Assembly: GCF_001518015.1 (NCBI RefSeq)
Contig: NZ_LPUY01000012.1
Span: 151,541-215,540 of the forward strand
Length of the DNA stretch: 64,000 nt
Direction: 5' to 3'
From: Tritonibacter horizontis
Lineage (GTDB): Bacteria; Pseudomonadota; Alphaproteobacteria; Rhodobacterales; Rhodobacteraceae
Both the position numbers and the translations under genes were made by a program. Positions 34,264 to 42,125 of the stretch are shown here, in pieces; position 1 is the first letter of the stretch, and every line of letters begins with the position of its first letter. The notes below the pieces were generated by a model. That model did not search any database, was not told where the DNA came from, and was given only the letters and a program-made list of their open reading frames with translations.

Positions 34264-37200
34264 GCTTTGAAAGACGGGCGCACAAGGCCGGTTTCGCCGA
34301 TACACTCGTCGCGCGGCCGATTTTCGGGATCGTCCTGAACCTATTGATCATCATCGCCGGTCTCGCAGCACTCACCAGTGTTGATATCCGCGAAATGCCT
34401 GATGTGGACCGGCCGGTCCTGTCAGTGCGCACCACCTATGAAGGGGCCGTGGCCAGCACGGTGGACACCGAAGTCACCCAGGTGCTCGAGGATGCGTTGA
34501 GTGCGCTAGAAGGCATGTCCTATATTGAATCGACCTCCAGCACGGGGTCGAGCCGTATCACCATTGATCTCTCCGATGGCACCGATGTCGACATCGCCGC
34601 CAACGAGGCGCGCGAGATCGTTTCGAGCACCCTGCGCTCGCTGCCCGACGATATCGATGACCCGACCGTGACCAAGAGTGACAGCAACGCCGACGCGATC
34701 ATTCGCCTCGCCCTTCTGGGCAATGCCAGCCTGGACGAGCTGACCCAGATTGCGGAAGAAGCGGTCTATGAGCGCCTCTCGCTGATCGATGGCATCGCCG
34801 AGGTGACCGTACGCGGCAACCGCGCCAATGAATTCCGCGTGGCCGCGAACCTGCCCAACCTGTTGAGCCGCGGCCTGACCGTTTTTGATCTTTCCTCCGC
34901 ATTGTCCCAACTGCGTGATGACACCGCGCTGGGTTCCCTGTCGACGGAGTCGCAGACCATGTCACTGCGGGTCGGCAACGAAAATGTCACCGTCGAGACC
35001 ATCAACCTGCTGCCGATCAACGACACGACCCAGGTTGCAGACGTGGCTTTCGTCCAGCTCATCCCCGAAGAATCCAGCGTCTACACCCGCGTGAACGGTG
35101 AAACCGCCGTTGGCCTGGATATTACCCGCCAATCCGTTGGCAACACACTGGAGATCTCCCGCGATGTGGAAATCGCGGTTGCGGAATTGCGCAGCCAGCT
35201 TCCCACCGGCGTCCAGCTGCTGGTGACCTCGAATGACGGGATCTTCATCGAAGGGTCGATCAACGAGGTGGTGAAGTCGATCCTCATGGCCACCGCCATC
35301 GTGATCGCCGTGATTTTCCTGTTCCTGCGCTCGCCCCGTGCGACGCTCATTCCTGCCGTGACCATTCCAGTGGCGCTGATCGGCACGCTGGCAGCGATCT
35401 GGCTCACCGGCTTCTCGGTCAACACCATAAGCCTTCTGGCGTTGGTTCTGGCCACCGGCATGGTTGTGGACGATGCGATCGTCGTGATCGAGAACATCGT
35501 GCGCAAACGCAAATCCGGCATGGGCGCATTTGCCGCCGCCGCCGCCGGCACCAACGAAGTGTTCTTTGCCGTCATCTCAACCACGGCCACCTTGGCTGCC
35601 GTTTTCATTCCGATCTCGTTCCTGCCCGGTCAGGCCGGTGGTGTGTTTGCGGAATTTGGCTTCGTGCTGGCCTTTGCGGTGACCCTGTCGTCGGTCACCG
35701 CGCTGACGCTGGCCCCGGTATTGGCGGCGCTGCTTGATCCGGGCAAGGCGCAGGCTCAGGCCAATGAAAGCAAACCCGGTGCCCTCGCCCAAGGTTTTGA
35801 CAAGGTGATGGATTTTGCCATCCGCACGCCGCTGCTCGCGCTCTCCGTGGCCATCGGCTTTGCCATAATCGCTTTGGGCGCGGCAGCAACCTTGCCCTCC
35901 GCCATCACCCCCGAGGAAGATCGCGGCTTCTTTCTGGTGCAGGCGCGCGGGGCGTCGGACACCACCGTCGACTACCTCGACAGCCAAGTTCTGCTGATCG
36001 AAGACATCCTCGCGCCTTACCTGGAAAGCGGCGAAATCGCTGCGGTGCAGAGCATCATCGGTGTTGGCGGCGGCACCCGTGCCTTCATTGTCGTGCGTCT
36101 GCCGGATTGGGCCGCGCGCGACTTCACACAACAGGAACTGATCGGTGAGATCAGCAGCCAGCTGTCCTCCGTCCCCGGTGTGCAGGTCAGCGCGCGCTCC
36201 ACCAATAGCCTCAACATCCGTGGCGCGGGGAGCGGGCTGGGCGTTGCGGTCACTGGAACCAACCTTGCCAACATGACAGAGGCGGCGGGCAATCTGGTTG
36301 CTGCCATGTCTCAGGACGACACCTTCCTGAACCCGCAGCTCTCCAATAACTCCGTCAACGCAGAACTTGAAGTTACCGTTGACACCGCTGCGGCAAGTGC
36401 CATGGGCCTGAATAGCGCCGAGGTCACGGCTCTTGTCCGTGCCCTGGTGCAAGGCAACGTCGCGGTCAGTGTCTTCTCCGACGACGTAGAGGTCGACGTG
36501 AACGTCCTTCCCGGTGGGCCGCCGATCGACGATCCCTCCGACATCGCGTCCCAGTCCATTCGCCTGCCAAGTGGGGCTTACGTACCGCTTTCGGCAGTGG
36601 CCGCGCTGGAAACGGTGGTCAGCGATGCCCAGATCCAGCGGCTCGGCGGGGCTTTGTCCGTTGCGCTGCAGGCCAACCTCGGCAACGGGGCCGACCTGTC
36701 AACCGCGATGGACCGGGTGCAGGCAATCGCTGAAGAGGTCCTGCCCCAGGGGATGGGCCTCACCTTCACTGGCGAGGCGGCAACGCTCGATGACACGGCG
36801 GGGGGCATCTACGCGGTCTTCGGCGTCGCGCTGATCGTTGTTCTTCTGGTGCTTTCCGCGCAGTTCGAGAGCTTTTCCAGCGCGCTGGTCATCATGATGA
36901 CGGTGCCGTTCGGCCTTGCTGCGGCGCTATTGGCAATCTCGATCACCGGCGGTTCACTGAACTACTACAGCCAGATCGGCCTCGTGATGCTGATCGGCGT
37001 GATGGCCAAGAACGGCATATTGATCGTAGAGTTCGCCAATCAGCTGCGCGAGGCCGGCGCGGACATTGACACCGCCATCCGCAACGCGCTTCGCCTGCGC
37101 ATACGGCCAGTGATGATGACGATGGTCTCGACGGTCTTTGGCGGCTTGCCCTTGATCCTGACCTCTGGCGCCGGGGCCGAGGCTCGCATTGCCGTTGGCT

Positions 37201-37349
37201 GGGTGATCGTCGGCGGCCTCGGCTTTGCTACGGTTTTCACCCTGTTCCTGACCCCGATCTTTTATCGCTGGATCGCCATCTGGGGCGCGGCCCCCGGGGC
37301 CGCGGCCAAGCGCCTTCGGACCGAAACAGAGGCAATAGCGGAGACTTAG
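34260..37349 (+). CDS. RND (HAE1-type) multidrug efflux pump
   Basis: Inner-membrane proton-driven transporter, 1029 residues, the expected size. ATG 34260 overlaps the adaptor stop. Architecture: TM1 (FGIVLNLLIIIAGLAAL), large periplasmic loop, TM2-TM6, TM7, second loop, TM8-TM12. TM4 contains ALVLATGMVVDDAIVVIENIVRKRKSG with the two proton-relay Asp residues (VDDAIV), and the late LVMLIGVMAKNGILIVEFANQLREAG matches TM10, including the relay Lys. A longer in-frame ORF upstream to 34080 is an overlap artefact with the adaptor gene. Substrate is unknown. Confidence 0.94.
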   Translation: MSFERRAHKAGFADTLVARPIFGIVLNLLIIIAGLAALTSVDIREMPDVDRPVLSVRTTYEGAVASTVDTEVTQVLEDALSALEGMSYIESTSSTGSSRITIDLSDGTDVDIAANEAREIVSSTLRSLPDDIDDPTVTKSDSNADAIIRLALLGNASLDELTQIAEEAVYERLSLIDGIAEVTVRGNRANEFRVAANLPNLLSRGLTVFDLSSALSQLRDDTALGSLSTESQTMSLRVGNENVTVETINLLPINDTTQVADVAFVQLIPEESSVYTRVNGETAVGLDITRQSVGNTLEISRDVEIAVAELRSQLPTGVQLLVTSNDGIFIEGSINEVVKSILMATAIVIAVIFLFLRSPRATLIPAVTIPVALIGTLAAIWLTGFSVNTISLLALVLATGMVVDDAIVVIENIVRKRKSGMGAFAAAAAGTNEVFFAVISTTATLAAVFIPISFLPGQAGGVFAEFGFVLAFAVTLSSVTALTLAPVLAALLDPGKAQAQANESKPGALAQGFDKVMDFAIRTPLLALSVAIGFAIIALGAAATLPSAITPEEDRGFFLVQARGASDTTVDYLDSQVLLIEDILAPYLESGEIAAVQSIIGVGGGTRAFIVVRLPDWAARDFTQQELIGEISSQLSSVPGVQVSARSTNSLNIRGAGSGLGVAVTGTNLANMTEAAGNLVAAMSQDDTFLNPQLSNNSVNAELEVTVDTAAASAMGLNSAEVTALVRALVQGNVAVSVFSDDVEVDVNVLPGGPPIDDPSDIASQSIRLPSGAYVPLSAVAALETVVSDAQIQRLGGALSVALQANLGNGADLSTAMDRVQAIAEEVLPQGMGLTFTGEAATLDDTAGGIYAVFGVALIVVLLVLSAQFESFSSALVIMMTVPFGLAAALLAISITGGSLNYYSQIGLVMLIGVMAKNGILIVEFANQLREAGADIDTAIRNALRLRIRPVMMTMVSTVFGGLPLILTSGAGAEARIAVGWVIVGGLGFATVFTLFLTPIFYRWIAIWGAAPGAAAKRLRTETEAIAET

Positions 37350-37390
37350 GTTCGATGCGCAAGACCCACTGATTGCCATCTGTGATCCTG

Positions 37391-37419
37391 GTTCACCGCG
37401 CGACAAACGGGCGGTGAAC
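37391..37419. terminator. Hairpin between convergent RND and azoR genes
   Basis: GTTCACCGC and GCGGTGAAC form a perfect 9-bp stem with an 11-base loop, 42 bp after the pump stop. It lacks a T-tract, so it may be a weak terminator or transcript-stabilising stem. Confidence 0.45.
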
Positions 37420-37539
37420 ATCAAAAGGCGACGCGGCCTGCAGCCCCCGGGCGAACGCAGCGGACGACAATCGTCCGATAGGTTAGATGTCAAAAGGTCT
37501 TCTTGTCAGCAATCGCGCGGCGCTCGCGTCCTCTACCGG

Positions 37540-38235
37540 TCATGCGCCGCGAGCCTTGAGGCGAGCACCCGAACGTGAAACCGCTTTGCCTGCCAGGGTC
37601 AGGGCCAGATCACGGGTACGTCGCTCAGCCGCGTCACAGGACGCCTGAAATCGGGCATCTTTGAACTCCTGATATTCGATTGCGATTGTATCGATATCGC
37701 CCGCTGCCACGCCGAAGTAATGCGCACAAGCCACCAGTGCCGGGTCCAAAGCGTTAAGATGCGCCCGCACGCCCCCCGGCGCAAAACCAAACTCCCCGCG
37801 CGCCGACAAAACGACCAACCGCTTGCCGGACAGGGTCGGCTCGATAGGCGTATCGCCCCGCGCAAGGTCGAATGAAAAGGTCTTGCCGATCCGGGCCACC
37901 TGATCGATCCACCCCTTTAGGGCCGCTGGCATACCGTAGTTGTACATCGGCGCGCCCATCACGATGATATCCGCAGCGGTCACTTCCTCAATCAGCTCAT
38001 CAGACAGCGCGAGCCGGTCCTGCATCCATGTGTCCCGCTCAACTGGCGCGGTAAAGGCCGCATGGATGAAGCGGTGATCAATGGCCGGAATGGGGTGCAG
38101 TCCGACATCCCGGACGATCACCTTCGTTTCTGGTGCCTCAGCCAGAAACCTCTGCGTGAAAATTCCGGTCAGGTGGCGTGTCAAAGACCGGTCTTGCAAC
38201 TGGGCACTCGCATCGATCCGCAGCAAGCAGAGCAT
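37540..38235 (-). CDS. azoR: FMN-dependent NADH azoreductase
   Basis: Flavodoxin-like quinone/azo-dye reductase, 231 residues. Typical AzoR segments are LLRIDASAQLQDRSLTRHLTGIF (FMN phosphate loop), VMGAPMYNYGMPAALKGWIDQVARIGKTFSFD (isoalloxazine-binding P-M-Y-N motif) and VVLSARGEFG. It probably protects against quinones. It is divergent from a LysR regulator across 84 bp, the standard arrangement for LysR control. Confidence 0.92.
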   Translation of the reverse strand: MLCLLRIDASAQLQDRSLTRHLTGIFTQRFLAEAPETKVIVRDVGLHPIPAIDHRFIHAAFTAPVERDTWMQDRLALSDELIEEVTAADIIVMGAPMYNYGMPAALKGWIDQVARIGKTFSFDLARGDTPIEPTLSGKRLVVLSARGEFGFAPGGVRAHLNALDPALVACAHYFGVAAGDIDTIAIEYQEFKDARFQASCDAAERRTRDLALTLAGKAVSRSGARLKARGA

Positions 38236-38319
38236 GGGGCATCTCCTCAGGTTTTACATGTCACATTTTTCCTACCAACCCGCCAAACGTCTGGCGAAAG
38301 CGAATTTCTCAGGGCATAG

Positions 38320-39246
38320 ATGAACCAGATTCATCCTGATCGCGGACCGAAAGTAGATCCGATGCGGCGTCTCCCTCCCCTCCATGCCCTCCGCGCCTTT
38401 GAGGCCGCAGCCCGGCATCGGCACTTTGGCCACGCCGCAGCGGAACTTCACCTAACGCCAACCGCAATCAGCCATCAGGTGCGCCAGCTGGAAGAGGTTT
38501 TGGGCGTGACGCTCTTTCACCGTTATCCACGTCCCATCCGCCTGACGGAGGAGGGCGCGGCCTTGTATCCAGCCTTTCGTGAGAGCTTTGACCGTATGGC
38601 GCAGGCTATCGCTGACCTTGCGCTGCACAACGAGGACCGTCCCCTGACCGTGTCTGTCACTGTGGCATTCGCCAGCCTCTGGCTCATGCGGCGCCTGCCA
38701 GATCTGACCCGCCAGACCGGGCTGAACCTAAAGATCGAAGCCGACAATCGCCCCGTGGATCTCTCCGCAAGCGACGTCGATTGTGCCGTGCGCTATGCGC
38801 ACCAGCCGGGCGCAGAAGACCGTTGGGTGCCGCTATTCGAAGACCGCCAGGTGCCGCTCTGTGCACCGGATCTGGTGCAGAACATTTCGGTCGAGAGCGA
38901 CGCCGATGTCCTGCGGTTGCCGTTGATCCAATACAGATGGACCTCTGAAGCGGATGCAGCGCCGACCTGGCAGCGTTGGGCGCAAGCCGCTGGATTGGCT
39001 GGCGAAACACCAAATGTCTCGCAGCATTATTCCGAGGAAATCAATGCCATCGACGCCGCGCTCGCCGGTCAGGGGGCAATATTGGCCTCCAGCGCCCTGA
39101 CGACCTCTGCCGTGGCAGCCGGCCATCTGGTGTGCCTATCGCAAAACACTCTGCCGGGGCGCGTGTTTTGGGCCGTGACCCGCAGCGGACACCCGCGCCT
39201 CAACGATGTGGAGCGGTTTGCAAGTTGGGCCCGATCTGCCGAGTGA
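38320..39246 (+). CDS. LysR-type regulator (GcvA-like) next to azoR
   Basis: Transcriptional regulator, 308 residues. The N-terminal helix-turn-helix (LPPLHALRAFEAAARHRHFGHAAAELHLTPTAISHQVRQLEEVLGVTLFHRYPRPIRLTEEG) is of the GcvA subgroup. A type 2 periplasmic-binding effector domain follows (VTVAFASLWLMRRLPDLTRQTGLNLKIE). AGGG precedes the ATG at 38320; ATG 38362 (MRRLPPLHALRAF) is a good alternative. It probably controls the divergent azoR gene and itself. Confidence 0.9.
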   Translation: MNQIHPDRGPKVDPMRRLPPLHALRAFEAAARHRHFGHAAAELHLTPTAISHQVRQLEEVLGVTLFHRYPRPIRLTEEGAALYPAFRESFDRMAQAIADLALHNEDRPLTVSVTVAFASLWLMRRLPDLTRQTGLNLKIEADNRPVDLSASDVDCAVRYAHQPGAEDRWVPLFEDRQVPLCAPDLVQNISVESDADVLRLPLIQYRWTSEADAAPTWQRWAQAAGLAGETPNVSQHYSEEINAIDAALAGQGAILASSALTTSAVAAGHLVCLSQNTLPGRVFWAVTRSGHPRLNDVERFASWARSAE

Positions 39247-39519
39247 GCCAGATACAGGCGACGGGGATGTGTCCGCATCCCGCCCCGCCGCAGGACTGCA
39301 TCGCTGTCTGTACCAAGTGCAACAGGGCGGACAAGCATCAGCGCCCTGTCCGTCCACAATGCGCTCACGGCAAACCATCCCACCAAACCGATGAGAAAAG
39401 GGAGAGGTTCCAGGGGGCCCAACCGATTCCTGTCGCAGTATATCCGATGATCTGAATAGCGGATGCGCCCCATTTGACCGCAAACACTAGGCGCGCGCGA
39501 TGGCCCAATGGCAAAGGTG

Positions 39520-40224
39520 TCAGACGGCACGGGTCAGGCCACCATCAATACGCAGGTTTTGCCCGGTCATGTAGCCGCCATCCTCGGAGGCGAGCCACGA
39601 AATCAGTGACGAAATCTCAGATGTTGAGCCATATCGCCCCATGGGAATGCGCGCTTTGCGGTCTTCGGTCTCCGGCAGACTGTCTATGAATCCCGGAAGG
39701 ACGTTGTTCATGCGGATGTTGTTGGGCGCGTATTGATCCGAATAAAGCTTTGTAAAGGCAGCAAGTCCGGCCCGGAAGACACCAGAGGTTGGAAAAAGCG
39801 GATCGGGTTCGAACGCCGCAAAGGTCGAAATGTTGATGATCGCACCGCCGCCCTGCGCCTGCATCAAAGGTGTGACCAGCCGTGTTGGGCGGATCACGTT
39901 CATCAGGTAGACTTCCATCCCTTGATGCCAATCGTGGTCGCTGATCTCAAGCACCGGACCCTTTGGTCCGTGACCCGCAGAATTCACCAGGACATCAATC
40001 CGGCCCCAGCGATCCTGCGCCCCCTTGATCAAAGCGTTCAGCGCGTCGCCATCAAGGTTGGAGCCGGTCACGCCAAAGCCGCCAAGTGCCTGCCCGAGCG
40101 CCTCCCCCTTGCCAGATGAGGACAGGATGCCAACCTTAAAACCGTCTTTTGCTAATTTCCGGGCCGCATCTGCACCCATGCCGCTGCCACCTGCCGTAAT
40201 TATCGCTACTTTTTCTACTGTCAT
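39520..40224 (-). CDS. Atypical SDR lacking the YxxxK motif
   Basis: Rossmann-fold protein of the short-chain dehydrogenase superfamily, 234 residues. Cofactor-binding TAGGSGMG (residues 10-17), a NSAG motif and GGAIINISTFAAF with the active-site Ser are present. Where the catalytic Tyr-x-x-x-Lys should be, the sequence is SGVFRAGLAAFTK, so Tyr is Phe and the Lys is displaced. A subgroup of SDRs shares this; such proteins may use another mechanism or only bind ligand. GAGAG lies before ATG 40224; an upstream ATG at 40248 is possible. It is divergent from a truncated LysR gene. Confidence 0.85.
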   Translation of the reverse strand: MTVEKVAIITAGGSGMGADAARKLAKDGFKVGILSSSGKGEALGQALGGFGVTGSNLDGDALNALIKGAQDRWGRIDVLVNSAGHGPKGPVLEISDHDWHQGMEVYLMNVIRPTRLVTPLMQAQGGGAIINISTFAAFEPDPLFPTSGVFRAGLAAFTKLYSDQYAPNNIRMNNVLPGFIDSLPETEDRKARIPMGRYGSTSEISSLISWLASEDGGYMTGQNLRIDGGLTRAV

Positions 40225-40322
40225 TTCTCTCGTCCCATCATGGTTCACTCATATATTGTGTGACACCAGAGAAATATCGATTGAGAATTGATGTCACATG
40301 CCAATAGAAATACTATTGTAGA

Positions 40323-40934
40323 ATGAATGAACTTCCCCCGCTCAACAGTTTGCGTGCGTTTGATGCAGCAGGCCGCCGCCTCAGTTTTCGCGCAGCCGCT
40401 GATGAATTGGGCGTCACACAAGGCGCCGTTGCGCAACAAGTTCGCCAACTCGAAGCGCATCTTGGTTTTCCTTTGTTTGAACGGGTGCCGAAAGGCCTGG
40501 TGCTCACATCCGTCGGACGCAGCTTTCACAATCGGATCGCTGACGTGTTTGCGGATCTTCGGTCCTCGGTTGCCGAACTGAAACCAGAACCGAATAAGGT
40601 CCTGATCAGTGTCACGCCGACCTTTGCGGCGAAATGGCTGATCCCCAATCTGCCGGACTTCACCGCCACACATCCAAATATTGATTTGCGGATCATGGCC
40701 ACCGAGAAACTTTCCAGCTTTCATAGCGATGGGATAGACCTCGCCGTGCGTCAGGGGTCGCCGCCGTTTGGCGCGTCACTGGACGTAACGCTGCTGTTCA
40801 AGCAGACATTGATCGCGGTCGCCTCGCCAAAATTTGCCGCCAAGGGGGGCGATCCCATTGATCTGGACGCGTTGGCCAAACTGCCAAAGATCCATGACGC
40901 CCACGACCTTTGGCCAGGGTATCTTGCCTATCTA
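40323..40934 (+). pseudogene. LysR-type regulator truncated by an IS element
   Basis: GcvA-like regulator whose first about 204 residues are intact: LPPLNSLRAFDAAGRRLSFRAAADELGVTQGAVAQQVRQLEAHLGFPLFERVPKGLVLT, then the effector domain VSVTPTFAAKWLIPNLPDF-type sequence, ending IHDAHDLWPGYLA. At 40935 an IS5/IS903-type element begins, and the ORF runs on into IS sequence to 41099. About 90 C-terminal residues of the effector domain are lost. The DNA-binding part is intact, so a constitutive or unresponsive binder could still be made. Confidence 0.85.
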
Positions 40935-42037
40935 GGAGCCTTGTTGCACAGATCGTTGATTGCCCGGAACGCGCCCAACCCGAGACGGATTTCAGGCGCT
41001 GCGTTCAAAAATAGGGCGGCCAAGTCGGGTCATTCGGTTAAGAATGTAGACGCCAATTTTAGCCTCAGCTTTCTGGTTTTCGAAGCGTCGAGCCTTTAGC
41101 TTCGGCCCGATGACGGCCTTCCAGCGACCCATGAGAGTCTCAACCCGGCTGCGCTGATTGTAGCCTGATTTCTTCTGCCAAGCCATCCGCCCACGTGCTG
41201 AGATGTCGGCAATATGGCGATCACGAAGGGTTGGATGTAGCAGCGCATTGGGACTGAAGGCCGCGTTTTTTGGTGGTGGGATCATGACTTCGACCGTCGA
41301 TCCAAACCGAGCGGCCAGCAGGTCAGGCGTTGGGTCCCCGTCATATGCGCCATCCGCGAAGAACCGAGAGACCGGGCCGTTGACTTGATCCAAAAGAACG
41401 GGAAGCGCAGTCGGGTCGCCGACGTCATCTTGGGTAAGATCCGAGCAGATGATTTCGCCGCTGGCAAGATCAAGACCGAGGTGCAGTTTCCGCCAAGAGC
41501 GCCGTTTTCGCTTGGTTTTATGCTTTTGTTCAAGTCATTCGCCCTCGCCGAAGATCTTCAGGCCGGTGCTGTCCACTGCCAAATGGACTGGCGCTCGGCT
41601 GCTGATCCTTGGCTGTGTGGGCCATTTCAAGCCGCTGCTCCGCCGCGACAAGGTAGAGAAATCTGGCACTTTGATTTCTACGCCGAAGAGCCCCGCAATG
41701 GAACGCATCAAACCTTGCGTTTGCCGCAGCGGCTGGCGGAACACCATGCCCAGGGTCAGGCACATCTCGATCGCCAGATCCGAATATTTGCGCTGCCCAC
41801 CACGGGTCACACGCCGCGGCGCAACCCATGACCTAATAACATCCTCACTCATCCAAATCGTCAGATCACCGCGCTGCCGCAGGCCATCATTGTACTCAGA
41901 CCAGTTGGTCACGCGATACTTTTGCTTCGGGATCTTGTCACGACGAGCGGCGTTAAATTTGTGCGGCATTTACAGCATCCTGAAAAGAACAGAACGCCTC
42001 GATATCAGCCGTCCGGCGATCCCTGCAACAACGCCCA
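40935..42037 (-). mobile_element. IS5-family (IS903-group) insertion sequence
   Basis: Roughly 1.1 kb element with imperfect terminal inverted repeats: GGAGCCTTGTTGCA at 40935 and, inward on the other strand, GGGCGTTGTTGCA ending at 42036. It carries one transposase frame with a single nonsense codon. It truncates the LysR gene on its left. Confidence 0.75.
40992..41969 (-). pseudogene. IS903-group transposase with one in-frame TGA
   Basis: IS5-family DDE transposase, 325 codons, normal length. The N-terminal part is PHKFNAARRDKIPKQKYRVTNWSEYN to the first catalytic Asp in HLAVDSTGLKIFGEGE. A TGA (41537-41535) replaces the expected Trp. The same frame continues EQKHKTKRKRRSWRKLHLGLDLASGEIICSDLTQDD, FFADGAYDG with the second Asp, and the Y-N-Q-R-S-R-V-E-T motif with the Glu. 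Everything else looks intact, so the lesion is one base. Confidence 0.85.
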
Positions 42038-42125
42038 GGCGCAGCACGCCGCCGCTCTCGGCATAGCTTTCACAAAGCCCATAGAACAATCCAGCTGGGA
42101 GAGACAAAGCACGTTCTACCGTGAC

